Positions 20,380 to 30,788 of a stretch of 64,000 bases of DNA are shown here, one piece after another. The position numbers and the translations under genes were made by a program. The DNA comes from Tricholoma matsutake. Lineage: Eukaryota > Basidiomycota > Agaricomycetes > Agaricales > Tricholomataceae. Each line of letters starts with the position of its first letter. Positions within the stretch are counted from its first letter, which is position 1. The notes beneath the pieces are model-generated. The model did not search any database and was not told where the DNA came from. It saw only the letters and a program-made list of their open reading frames with translations. Location of the stretch: assembly GCA_026075535.2 (NCBI GenBank), contig AP026539.1, positions 3,534,001-3,598,000 of the forward strand, in the 5' to 3' direction.

Positions 20380-22071
20380 CTAGTCTTGTAAGTGATTCAA
20401 GTTGAAGTCATAGCCTGAGTTTGAACCAAAAAACTCCAAGCCTGAGCTTGGGTCATACATCGAGGGAGTCACTGACCCCGCATCCGAGTATCCAGAACTG
20501 GAGGTGACAGCAGTGTTGTTAATCGGAATCTGGCTGCTTGATCCTGGGCCCATCTCACTGAAAGTGTGTCCCATCCGAGCCATCTGCAACCGAAAATCAT
20601 TCTCCAGTTTCTTCTGTGCCAGTTCGGCGCGAAATTTCATTTGCTGCATTTTCAAATCTGCTTTGGCTTTAATCTTCGCCAGCTCCTTCTCGTTTTCCCC
20701 TTTCACCTTGAGCTTCTTCAGATCTAATACCTTCTGAGCGGTCTCTTCCTCCTTCGCTGCAATTGCATTGATTTTTTTGATCCCAGTCTTTGGCTTTTTG
20801 GATGCTCATTGGTGTGCCATTGTAGCTGCTGCAGTTGCAGGAGTCGATTTGCCAGCTCTCGCGGTTGATTTTGGGGTCTTAGTTATGGATGTGTCGACTG
20901 TGGCTGCCTTGCACTTTGTTGCAGTGGAGGCTGGGACTGTGTTGCTCGAGTTTTGCTTTTCTGCTGGCACATTTCTGATCTTGCTGTCTTCATCTGAGCC
21001 CTCGCCATCACTATCACCATCGTCATCCCCTTCACTGTCACCATCACCGTCGTCATCATCATTGCCATCAGCGTCAGCATCAGCGGCATCACCATCACCA
21101 TCCATGGTAGCATCAAGCCCCAGACCATCACTCCAATCCATGTCTGAAGTATGCCCACTCGGTGCTAGGACTGACACATTGTACCCCGAGTTGTTGTTTC
21201 CTACACCAACAGGAACTGCACTGGGACGCTCGTCAATGATTGCCTTCAACTTGAAGTACCATGGACATTTTTCCTTGATCGCAGCTGGATATCTATATCG
21301 TCAAAACTCATGCTCTCAAATTTCAGACACAGTGATGCACCCCAGCTCTGTGTTAGTGAGTTGTTGCGCTCCATATCAATATCATCCTCATGCATGATAC
21401 CAGCACCTGTCTCTCCCATCATATCACGGTATTTGCGGACCTCCTGCATCATCCTTCCGAGTTCTAGTGTTAGCGCAACATGTCCATAGGAAAAATGGCC
21501 TCATCCTCACTGTTTGAGACGGTTTTTGATCTTACGCTGCCAGTTTGCCTTGTATGCCGGCATTTGCACTGATGCAAATACATCTTTATATTTCTCATGA
21601 TTCTCGAACAACTTCTGGGCTAGCATCCATTGATAATCGGTCTTCGGCTTGCTTCCCCCTTGAGAGATGGATACATTTGCTCCAGGTACAGGAAAAAGAC
21701 CTTGTCTGATGGCTTGATGCTCTTCCAAGATAGTTACGAGACTCCAGTTGAGATCAACGTCTTTCCAACTGAAGATGTGGTCAAAACACAGCTGCTGCAT
21801 GTGATGAAATAACTTACTCGACTTTATCGTCTGCATCATCACCCGCATCATCACCATTATTTTCCCCTGCAACTTGTACTTCGTTACTGCTCTCGGAAAG
21901 ATCTAGTTCCTTCTTTTTTTGACCAGCCTTGCTCTTTGTGGCTGCCTTCTTTTTCTTGGGGGCTGGAGTGTCGTCCTCAGAAATAACTTCTTTTGCTGCC
22001 TTGGCTTTAGTAGTAGGCTTTCTAGCATGACTAGGAGGTTTTTTCGAGGTGGTTACAGCCCTAGGAGACAT
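20380..22071 (-). pseudogene. Harbinger second protein (Myb/SANT-like, coiled coil)
   Basis: DNA-binding partner of PIF/Harbinger transposases. Exons: a basic N-terminus (MSPRAVTTSKKPP at 22071); after an intron near 21815-21764, a Myb/SANT-like trihelix region WKDVDLNWSLVTILEEHQAI, FPVPGA, GGSKPKTDYQWMLAQ (21770-21510); MMQEVRKYRDMMGETGAGI (about 21450); YPAAIKEKCPWYFKLKAIID (about 21260); a Ser/Asp/Gly repeat-rich acidic stretch; and a Lys/Glu coiled coil ending at 20380. A TGA at 20806-20808 interrupts the last exon (MAHQ-stop-ASKKPKTG). CGA would restore arginine there, as in many stops of this window. Confidence 0.75.
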
Positions 22072-22302
22072 TTTGATTCACAGATGAGGTGTTGTATACG
22101 TAGTGTGGATGACAATGTGTAAGCATGTTGGAAGTCTACTGACAAATCAAGTATACAAAAGATGAATTTGAAATGCGAAAGGGGAGGGTGGATCGCATAC
22201 AAGTGAATCGCGATTCAAAAAGTTGGATCGACTCCAGAGTCGATCCAATGATTCAAAAAAATGGATGATTCAAGCATTGTTTTTGTTTGTTGAATCCACA
22301 TC

Positions 22303-22362
22303 TGAATCTCCACTGAATCGCCTTCCTGAATCGCTGTTGAATCCACATATTTGACTGCTACT
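22303..22362 (-). repeat. Right terminal inverted repeat of Harbinger
   Basis: Reverse complement of the left end, finishing GACTGCTACT next to the duplicated AAT. A diverged copy of this end is present near 39205-39252. Confidence 0.92.
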
Positions 22363-22559
22363 AATGCCTGACATGCTTACCTCTTCTACAGGCTCCATTG
22401 TGTCTGTTTAGAGTTGAATTTCTTTTTTTCATGAAATTGAGATCTTGTTGAGACCCGATCAAGATCAAGATATGATTCTTGATCTTATCTACCATAGATT
22501 GAAGCCTCTGGCCATGTATTTTAGCTATGGATACGTGGTAAATTCAAACTCCGACACCC

Positions 22560-22866
22560 CCCCGTATTTTTTATTTCGTGAACCCCCTTGGATCAACAAG
22601 GATGCTCCAGACAAGGTCGCAACATATTTTTCCTATGCGATAGAAAATAGCGACACAGTTGCCCTGACACAAGGTGGCCCAAAGGTGGCCTCATTCTCAT
22701 AGCACTACTGGCTGGTGGACCATGGTGATTATGATTCAGGTGTCTCGGGCATTGGAGCAACCATTGCACACGGTCTTGCCCGATGCAGGTTTGGTGATAA
22801 GTTAATTGATGCTGTGAGGACTCACAAGGAACAGGACCTGCAGCTGTTTCTGGAAAGCTGGTGACC
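22560..22866 (+). pseudogene. XPG/Rad2-like nuclease, middle fragment
   Basis: The plus strand reads NKDAPDKVATYFSYAIENSD, LVDHGDYDSGVSGIGATIAHGLARCRFG, then LQLFLESW. The helix-two-turn-helix region of XPG-family nucleases has this GxDYxxGVxGxG...GLA form. The segment ends at AGCTGGTGAC, the point where the 17 kb copy begins (CTGGCGAC), and is bounded on the left by GAACCCCCTTG and on the right by CAAGGGGGTTC. A stop follows SW (TGA 22862-22864). A TAG near 22700 breaks the frame before the GDYD part. Confidence 0.72.
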
Positions 22867-22925
22867 AAGGGGGTTCTGGGATCAGAATCCCGGACCAGGG
22901 GTCGGTGAGTTAGTCCAGCCAAAGG
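22867..22925 (+). repeat. Dispersed terminal repeat CAAGGGGGTTC, copy B
   Basis: CAAGGGGGTTCTGGGATCAG, then AATCCCGGACC and GAGTTAGTCCAGCC. The same text is found inverted at 25372-25432 and in diverged form at 17797. An inverted counterpart, GAACCCCCTTGG, is at 22579-22590, so the XPG fragment between them has facing ends on both sides. Confidence 0.7.
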
Positions 22926-23201
22926 TCGCAAAAAAAAAATTGAACATTCATTTAATATACCATAAAAAGTCCTCTACAGCCATTGTGACGAGCCTCTTAA
23001 ATTTTTTTTGGAAGTCACATGATAATTGTACCCGAGGGCCCTATCACGCCTTCCTGGCAAAAAAAAGCTTATGACAAGCCCCCTTTTGGAAGGCAGGTGC
23101 CAACTGAGTGGTCAGAAGCATGCAGAATGACTAATCACAGTGATCAGTATAGACTACTCTATTAAGCATGCACATAAGGTACTGAAACAGAGAAGGAACC
23201 A

Positions 23202-23393
23202 ATGGTGGATGAGGATGGATGCATTCTCTGTCTAGACTGTAGAACATGGGTCAGAACCGGGAATGGTGGGGTGCAGAAATTTCTGCAACACCATCATGGA
23301 ACAGCCCAGTGTGCAGCAAATAAAAAGAAGCAGCAATCTGCAGAGAGGGCCAAAAAGGCAAAGGAAAACATGATGAAGTGGTTTCAACCTTGA
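23202..23393 (+). pseudogene. Cys-rich zinc-finger exon, copy B
   Basis: Reads DGCILCLDCRTWVRTGNGGV, then QKFLQHHHGTAQC and a Lys/Ala-rich tail (KKKQQSAERAKKAKENMM) ending KWFQP before a TGA. It is the same C-x2-C ... G-x-GG ... HH-GT-x-x-C pattern as at 18131 and 25090. A solo LTR follows 15 nt later, so the downstream exon lies beyond 23913. Confidence 0.55.
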
Positions 23394-23410
23394 GCACCTG
23401 CTGTGCTGCC

Positions 23411-23913
23411 TGTTAGGGCAACACCCAATATCTGCTAGCTAAGACCATGCAGGTTCTCTCTACAAGAAGGGGGCAGGATCCACCCGCATGATGGGGAAAT
23501 TGATGGTTTTGATGCAAGGGGTTATTAATAGAATGGTTGGTTGAGAAAGGCATTTCACACCACAAGTATAGGTGGAATACCTAAGAGAACACAACTGGGG
23601 TCCCCTAGGTGTGTATTCAAGGTTTATATACCATGTTACATATATTGTACATTGTTGCTGCTGATGTGTGCATATGTGTGGGTACATATTGATGCATGCA
23701 TCAGAGAAATGGATTGTAGCTAAGCAAGTTAGCTGAGTGATCTGTACCAGTCTGTACCAGTCTGTATCGGTAGATACCAACACCCAATTTACTGATGTGC
23801 AAAATAAAATTCTCATGCTAGCAAAGTGTAGCATAATTCAGCATAATGTAGTGTAATTCAACATAATAAAGTAAAAATGAAATTTTATTAGGTAATGGGG
23901 CTGTTTCCTAACA
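23411..23913. repeat. Solo LTR (TGTTAGG...CCTAACA), 503 bp
   Basis: Ends are TGTTAGGGCAACACCC and GGGGCTGTTTCCTAACA, imperfect inverted repeats with TG...CA borders. A 5-bp duplication CTGCC flanks both sides (23406-23410 and 23914-23918). The interior shows no coding segment. TG/CA ends with a 5-bp duplication identify an LTR left after recombination of a full element. Confidence 0.82.
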
Positions 23914-23918
23914 CTGCC

Positions 23919-24422
23919 CACTGTAGCCATACCAACCCTCATAAAGCCTGTACACACACCCTCAACTTTGTCAAACACACACTCATGAATAGTCCACACC
24001 TACCACCTCTGCATCCTGCTTTGACCAGATGTCCTGTTGGTGTTGTGCTTTTGCACAAATTCCATGTGTGTAGAAGCACTTCCACCAGATGTGGGTGAAG
24101 CCAACCTGAACCATCCACTTGCAGTATTTTTGGGGGATCCTGTGGGATGTGTTGGGGAGGATGAAGATGCATGGGAAAAATTTGATGGACCACTCAACAC
24201 ATTACTTCAACAGCCACCTGTGTGCAGCAGAATCACTGGGTTGATAGTGCATCCAGTACCACCTACAGTGCATTAATCTGGAGTATGTTGTCAATGGCTG
24301 GGCTTGTGAGGCATGTGAGGCAAGTAGGAACAGTCAGAGGCATGGTGGAAAGCAGTGGCGAGGATAATGTGACAAGGGCAGTGTTAAATCTTCCTTATAT
24401 AGGAACTGATTCCCACACCTAG
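23919..24422 (+). pseudogene. Downstream part of the copy-B zinc-finger gene
   Basis: After the solo LTR the plus strand continues with a proline/threonine-rich stretch (TVAIPTLIKPVHTPS). Further on, ALPPDVGEANLNHPLAVFLG and DEDAWEKFDGPLNTLL look like a folded segment, and then comes MAGLVRHVRQVGTVRGMVE. I do not recognise the family with certainty; the link to the zinc-finger exon is by position and strand. Several stops show decay. Confidence 0.35.
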
Positions 24423-24722
24423 TTAGTTAGTTCCCCTACCCAGGCCATTAAAAAAAAAATTGACCTGATATGCTTAATTTTTTTTCTGACACCCCCTTGC
24501 CTAGGGTCAAAATTTGTTATTTTGACCATCTAGCTGGATCAGGCACATATCTTATAAGGAAATATGACATCATTGACACTGATGCTTCCCTCTTGCTTGC
24601 CCAGATGCCTCACAAGCTGCACAAAGCCATTTCCATGGTTTATCTCCAGCTCAACACAACTGAGGTGATACTATATAAAAAGGTGAGTGATATAAGTCAC
24701 AAATATAACAAGAAAAAGGTCA

Positions 24723-25095
24723 ATTACCCATTCAGTTTCACATCCTAGCTCCTTACACTTAATAATTGCATTTGATGGCAACTTCAAAGAATCAACCACC
24801 TCTCCACAGAGGCATCCATTCAAGGTATTGAGTATGTGTTTTCTCGGGACCTGTTTTTGCTTGGATTGCCCAGTTTTGGTGATTTGGTCCTTTAAAATAG
24901 TTGAACAGTTTGCATTCTTCTTCCTCATATCCTTGTCACACTTTTCTCGAGTGTTTTTGCAGGCATCACTTGCCCAATGGCATTTTTCAAGATTGTTTAG
25001 CCCTGCACTTCCACATTTCACTCATGTTCCGCAATCTGGACAAACAGCATAACCATCCACTTTGAGGACAGCAAGCTGCATCCAATGTTAATGCT
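24723..25095 (-). pseudogene. Cys-rich zinc-finger exon, copy C
   Basis: The minus strand reads GYAVCPDCGT, a TGA, then VKCGSAGLNNLEKC, a basic stretch (REKCDKDMRKKNANC), and later a Cys-rich end CKELGCETEW. The first part aligns with copies A and B. The TGA falls where copy B has Trp (TWV), so it could be TGG to TGA or a codon difference. No intact gene can be reconstructed around it. Confidence 0.5.
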
Positions 25096-25371
25096 AGTTC
25101 AAAGTAAAACCAGTACCATTGTACTGCCTACCTTCTTTTCAGGCAAGAATTGCATGGAAATTGGAATTGTCAAATTTTTACCACCTTGCAAATTGGTTGA
25201 TCTGGCCCAATCACTATTGTATTTTAATTAAATTAGGGGCTTTTTTACTGCTAAAGGACTTTGTTCATTTCCCATAGCTATGTACAACATCTGAGTAGTC
25301 ATTATAGCCTTCAAAATTGTGTTCCAAGACCTGTATATGGAGAGGTCCAAAAAAAGATTTTGGGGCCTTTG

Positions 25372-25432
25372 GTCAGGACTAACTAACTGGGTACCGGTCT
25401 GGGATTCTGATTCCTAAACCCCCTTGTGTTGA
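25372..25432 (-). repeat. Dispersed terminal repeat CAAGGGGGTT, copy C
   Basis: The minus strand reads CAAGGGGGTTTAGGAATCAG, AATCCCAGACC, then AGTTAGTTAGTCC, nearly identical to 22867-22925. Confidence 0.7.
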
Positions 25433-26508
25433 TCCTTCAACAGAGGAAATGATCATGACAGTTCAGAGTCAGAGATAAGTAACTTGAATATTGCACAATA
25501 TGAACACTGACTCTCAAATGACACGCTGAGCACCATATACAAATGCATCACTATCTTCAGATATTACTGCATTGATAAGCCCCAGTCAATTGAGCTCTGC
25601 AAGTTCTGCTTCAGCTTCGGCAGGTGCCTTGCAAGGGGCAAAGGAATATCTGAGTGAGAGTTATTGATGTACATGCTCAGATACACTACCAAGGGGGTGT
25701 TGGCACCCAAATCCTGCACATCAGGTGGGGGGGGGGGGGGTCTAGAGGACCCACTAAAAAACATTTTGACATCAAAGTTTGAAAGGTCAGGTCATGTTTA
25801 GGGTGGTGCTCTAGAGCTGGAAATTCAGCTCCAAAACATGTTCTGTCTCTTGGTTTCCTCACCAAATGCAGCAGATTCACCCTCCAGCCTACACTCAGTG
25901 TTGTTCCTGACCTTCCCTAGTATACTATAATAATGCATTGGCATCATTGTACTGGAAATACCACCAAACCTTGTCAACTCTTTCAAAGTATTTAAATTGT
26001 TGAAATTTGGGTTTGCAAGTTGTGTGATGCTGCCCCCTGTTATTTGTTCTCTACATTTAGTTTCCTTAGGTCTCTCGTTATGGTTTGCAGTTGCAGTAGT
26101 CTGACACATGATCCGTTTGCCTCATGAGCTCTTACCAAATAAGTAATAGGTGCACTGGTGTACTAGTAAAATGAGTGTAAATACCTGGCTGATAAGAGAG
26201 GAAGAATGGGAAAATTACAGAAGAGCCTTCAGTGAATGCGTGAGCCTGAACAAACCCAACCAACGACATTGAAGTGACAGGTCGGTTATGGAGAATACAT
26301 GGAAGGCAGCAAGGGAGACATTGGGGATGCAGGTCGACAAATGCAACAAGTGACAACCATAGTGCACAACTATGTACACACTAAGTTAACATTCATATTT
26401 TAGTGTGTCGATGAAAAAATGGACCAAACATGTAACAGTTCTGTTACATAATGCTTATTACATAAGAAATCAAACATATATAGTACAAATTTCAGGTCGG
26501 CCAACATT
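25433..26508. other. No gene recognised
   Basis: Short frames only. A minus-strand frame at 26109-25825 (ITQLANPNFNNLNTLKEL) is protein-like but has no known motif or second copy. A run of G at about 25728-25740 is notable only as a simple repeat. Confidence 0.4.
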
Positions 26509-26516
26509 GCTAGAGC

Positions 26517-27345
26517 TAGTGTTTGAAGGTCTGGTCTATAGGACCGAGAAAAAGACTGAAACTGGACCAAACTGGACCAATTAGGACTGGACCAGTGGTC
26601 TATTCATGGACTGGTCTTTTGCAGTCCAGTTGCAGGTCTTTCATTTTGAAAAATAATGTAGAACTGCAAAAAGACTGGTTTAAACCTGTTGCAACCAGTT
26701 AAACATCACATGCATTACATAACCATGTAACCATGATTATTACCTTTAATTTGACCTTTGGTTCATCAAAAACGGTCAAGAATTGAGAAAGATATGACCA
26801 AATTCATTTTGGTACAGTTTTTGTTTTTGTTCAACTTGTATCAGAATCACTTTGATTCTAACTCACTCATATTTTGATCATTTTGCTTCATTATATTTTT
26901 GGATATGGAGATTTTATGTAGGTAAATATGCTCACCATCCATCAATTTAAGATATGCATCACATAATTTATGGTTGTCACATTACATTTTGCCTGCATCT
27001 TTAGCAGATGTAATTCGGTTTCAGTCATAGCTACATCAGATCTCCACTAAATCTTAAAAACTGGATTAAAAGCCAGGTATTTACAAGCTCTATCATGTTA
27101 GATTATTCTTTCAAGGTTCCGAGTAATGATTGTTGAGATACAGATGGCTTATATTAACATGACAAATTTTACATCAAACAACTGGTCCGAACCAGTCTTT
27201 TTCCGATCCATTAACTGAAAAAGACTGGTCCTAGGTGGTCTGATTCAGTCCCCCCCAATATCTGGGTCAGTCCTGGACCGGTTGTGGTTGCAGTTGCCCC
27301 ATTTGGAAGTCAAAAAACTGGACTGGACCAGACTTTCAAACACTA
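26517..27345. mobile_element. Non-autonomous hAT transposon, 829 bp
   Basis: Terminal inverted repeats are TAGTGTTTGAAGGTCTGGTC at the left and, inverted, TAGTGTTTGAAAGTCTGGTC at the right. An exact 8-bp duplication GCTAGAGC flanks both ends (26509-26516 and 27346-27353). An 8-bp duplication and TIRs fitting YARNG are the hallmarks of hAT elements. No coding segment was found. Subterminal ACTGGACC/GGTCCAGT motifs repeat in both orientations. A relative with the same termini starts at 62478. Confidence 0.9.
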
Positions 27346-27353
27346 GCTAGAGC

Positions 27354-28645
27354 AAGGTGACTATAATCAATGACAATTACATGAACTACACACAGATGGT
27401 CTATGAGCAAGCCCTCCTTACTTCTACCATCATATTACAATGTGTCTGAATACTTTGATTTGACTTTTCCAGAATGTTTTGGCATGCCCATACTGCAAAT
27501 GACTCAGTGAAAATGACCAGAAGGAAAGACAAGAATTGGATAACACACCGACAAGTAGATGCCACATGGTTTGCTTTTTTCAGAGTGACAATCCTGTAGG
27601 CAGGGTCTTGCACAAGAATCCTGATGGCCAGATTGTCCACATCAACAAACATAGCTTTTATACATATATACAACATACCTCGACAATGAACCTTTCTCTT
27701 TTTTTGAAACAGCAGCCATACAAATTGGGGAATGCTCAAGAATGCTATCAATCATTTCCCAGTCAATACAACCAGACATGACAAATAAAAGGACAAGACA
27801 TATGTTGAGATCTCAGGCATATCCAGGTCCAAACTCAACTCGTGTGAGGCCCTGGTGAGGTTAGAGGACAGGGGCCTGGTTTTACCAAGGGTTTGTGCAA
27901 GAAGGCTGACATGCATTTCAGAAGATACGGCGAAGAACACAAAGAGGATAGAATCTACGTCGCAACATCGGGTAGATCAATGTCCAAGCTCAATTCACAT
28001 AAGGTCCCATAGTCAACAGGGGAATCAGAGTATGGGGTTCTGAGTCACATAGTGACAGTCTGAGCAATACAGAAACTGAGACAACAGAACCCAACATACA
28101 TATCCAGTGAACTTGGATAAGATGTGTCTACAGATGAGGCACAACAAGCTCTGCCTGTACAAACATGAACTTGGACAGCAGAACAAAGTTAAATAGGATG
28201 AGATATGCACAGCTTTGGATACTGGATGTTCACAATAATGGACAAGGATACAACAGTCTTTTGCATAGGTGGGTAACATTTACTGATAATCAAAGGAAGC
28301 ATCAGCGAGCAACTTAGAAAAGCCACCCGACATCATCCAGAAACTCAGAGATGGACATCTTGCACTTAAGAGATCTGTAATGCAAGCACAGAATGAGAAA
28401 ACCAAAACCAGAGACCAAGACAGGATTACTTCAGAGCCATTAGCCTGTCAGATGTAGGCAATGTGTGGTGAGAGCAAACAGAAAAATGCATGAGACTAGC
28501 AACTGTAAAATGAAGCCATAGGGTACAACCAATCGGAGTAAAGAAGTCATTTTCAATGCCATGGATGTAGCAGACACCACAGAGAAGAAGCAATTGCCAA
28601 AGGGAGGGTGATGGAACCCTCGAGTTTGAACAAGCAGACATCATA
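27354..28645. other. No gene recognised
   Basis: A minus-strand frame at 27751-27401 (ILVQDPAYRIVTLKKANHVAST) looks like eroded coding sequence but has no identifiable family. The rest is featureless to me. Confidence 0.35.
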
Positions 28646-29011
28646 ATGCAACATGCAAGATATGAGGGCACAAGTGTCGCACCGATGCTGCTCCTGCTCC
28701 CACCAGAGCTAGTCCTAAAAATCATCTGCAATGCTCTTGATGACAGGCCCTCAGAGGCAGAAGAACAGGCAGTCCATGAGGACTGGCTGTCCATTTGTCA
28801 TACCAGCCCCTGTTTGCATGATCTCCTACAGATGATGAATGATATCAACCCCTACAAACAGTTCAGCATTGAGTTTGAAGGGTCAAAGCGGAATGGTCAC
28901 CCTACATATCTCAGGGCAAACTCTGCCATGTTTAGGACATGGGCAAAACATGTGAACACTTTGCTGGCAAACATTAGGGGGATGCAACTACATCACACCC
29001 TGGAAGGATGA
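28646..29011 (+). CDS. Short protein with F-box-like start
   Basis: The 121-aa frame begins MQHARYEGTSVAPMLLL and has LLLPPELVLKIICNALDD followed by WLSICHTSPCLHDLL. The LPPELxxxI...L pattern with a following Trp/Cys segment recalls F-box domains, frequent in agaricomycete genomes, which bring targets to SCF ubiquitin ligases. No leucine-rich repeats follow before the stop, so it may be a truncated gene. The start is the first ATG in the frame. Confidence 0.35.
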   Translation: MQHARYEGTSVAPMLLLLPPELVLKIICNALDDRPSEAEEQAVHEDWLSICHTSPCLHDLLQMMNDINPYKQFSIEFEGSKRNGHPTYLRANSAMFRTWAKHVNTLLANIRGMQLHHTLEG

Positions 29012-29938
29012 ATGCCTCATTGTGGTGACGAGGGCTTGTGTTGACAACGATTTGGTGTAGGAAGTGATCACCATGATGGTGGGGTAGGAAAGAGGTAATC
29101 TGAATCTAATCTATTGAGAGAAGACAAAGCAGTGGCCAATAACCATGTTATGGAAAATACTTGTAATGTAAAAATAAATAAAAATCACCTGCAATATAGT
29201 CATGGAAGAATCTTGTAATGTAAAAATGGAAGTTGACCAACTCACCTGTTTCCCTCTTCATGATGAAATGAGCAGTGGACATTGAGGTGGTTACTGGAGG
29301 CAGCCTCTGATTGGCACTGGCACTGGAAGTCTAGAGCTATGAGATGCGGCTATGTTGGCTTGCTCCAAGTCATTGTTCAAGTTCAAGGTAACCATGACAA
29401 GTCACAAATATCAACATACTGCCATGGCAATGATTAATCCCATGCAGAGTCAGACAGTAATCAGGATGTCCCCGATTGGTCCCCAAGCAACGCACTACCA
29501 ACCAACATGCAGTCCATGCACAAATGCTTATTAGTTCTTTTGAGGATGAAAAAAGGAGGCTTAGCCTTAAATTTCCCCATGTCAATGTACTTACATATGA
29601 CAACCATACACACCTTGATTGGCAGTGATTGCTACTACTTTGATACTATACCCACCCATATAGCCTTAATTTTCAATTACTAGATATCATGTCAGTTTCA
29701 TTGCAGTATTGTTGACATGTTTTTCTTGAAATCTATTGGTCTCTACATAAATCTGAACAAGAGGCCCAAACCTCAGAGGTACATGAACAAAACTCACCTG
29801 GCAATTGTGGCCAACTGAGAATGCCGGATGCTGTGCAGTTTTGAAACACTGCCACATATGTATATTTATACTCAGATCGGCAATCACTGCACGAATAGAT
29901 GCTTATTGGTTTGTTGGGTGGTCAGGTTTGTATAAGAC
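29012..29938. other. No gene recognised
   Basis: Only short frames without motifs. The short repeat ATCTTGTAATGTAAAAAT occurs twice around 29158 and 29211, a local duplication. Confidence 0.35.
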
Positions 29939-29973
29939 CGAGTTCTCAATACTGAGAACTCAGAAATAGGTAT

Positions 29974-30447
29974 GGCAGAACTCAGTGAGTTCTGCTTCAT
30001 TTTTCATGATTTTATATTTAATTCTAATCTAGTTACATGTTGTTTGAAGGGCCCAGTGAGATGAGAGGCCTACATCAATCTGTTCTTTTGCATTTCGAAG
30101 TTTTCAATTTGCAGATGTTACAAATTGGGTCTGGCAGAACTCAGTGAGCTCTGCTTTGTTTTTCATGATCCTATATTTGATTCTAATCTAGTTACATGTT
30201 GTTTGAAGGGCCCAGTGAGTTGAGAGGCTTATGTTGATCCATTCTTTCACATTTCAATCTTTTCACTTTGTAGTACTACAACCTGGGTAGGGCAGAGCTC
30301 AGTGGGTTCTGCTTATTTCAAATGGGCTCATCTGATTATAATCTATGCAAGTGTCATTTTAAGGGCTCACTGAGACATGATGCCTATGTCAAACCATTCT
30401 TTCATATTTCAATGCTTTCACTTTCAAGTTGTAGTGTCCCATAGCCT
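29974..30447 (+). repeat. Three tandem units of about 159 bp
   Basis: GGCAGAACTCAGTGAG starts at 29974 and 30133, and a diverged GGCAGAGCTCAGTGGG at 30291. Units share TTCTAATCTAGTTACATG, TTTGAAGGGCCCAGTGAG and CATTTC...TTTTCA. Just before the array, GAGTTCTCAATACTGAGAACTC (about 29940-29961) is a perfect 9-bp-arm palindrome. No coding content was found. Confidence 0.8.
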
Positions 30448-30788
30448 TCTGACTTCTGAGCCTACTAACCACTGTGAGCTTCAAGTTGGGGGCTAGACTT
30501 TACATCGCCCACTTATTTTTTCCATGTATCATTTGCATTATGGAAGTTTTGATTTATGTAAGTAGAACTATAGATCAATCACTGTGGTAGATACTCATGG
30601 TGTTTACTAAAAAACCATGGTTAAAACCTGTACCTGCAGGTGTGGTGCATACACAGGTATGGTGTATGCAGGTATGGGTGCAGTAAGTAACAAAACCACC
30701 CACAGTGCAACCCATGTTACACCCTAAATTCTCCAAGTAATGTGCAGTAAATATTAATGTCTCAGTTCAATTTGACAGACATAACAAC

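Larger units (their letters stand above)
18221..22362 (+). mobile_element. PIF/Harbinger DNA transposon, 4142 bp
   Basis: Bounded by near-perfect 60-bp terminal inverted repeats starting AGTAGCAGTCAAATATGTGG, with AAT directly flanking both ends (18218-18220 and 22363-22365), a 3-bp duplication of the size expected for this superfamily. It holds two divergent genes: a DDE transposase on the plus strand and a Myb/SANT-like partner on the minus strand, the standard PIF/Harbinger pair. It lies upstream of the zinc-finger exon, apparently in an intron of that gene (GTAAGC just beyond its right end on the minus strand). One frameshift and one nonsense codon make this copy likely defective. Confidence 0.92.

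Noticed and set aside
20768..21397. A 209-codon plus-strand Ser/Pro-rich frame
   Set aside because: It is antisense to the acidic repeat region of the Harbinger partner protein; its composition follows from that.
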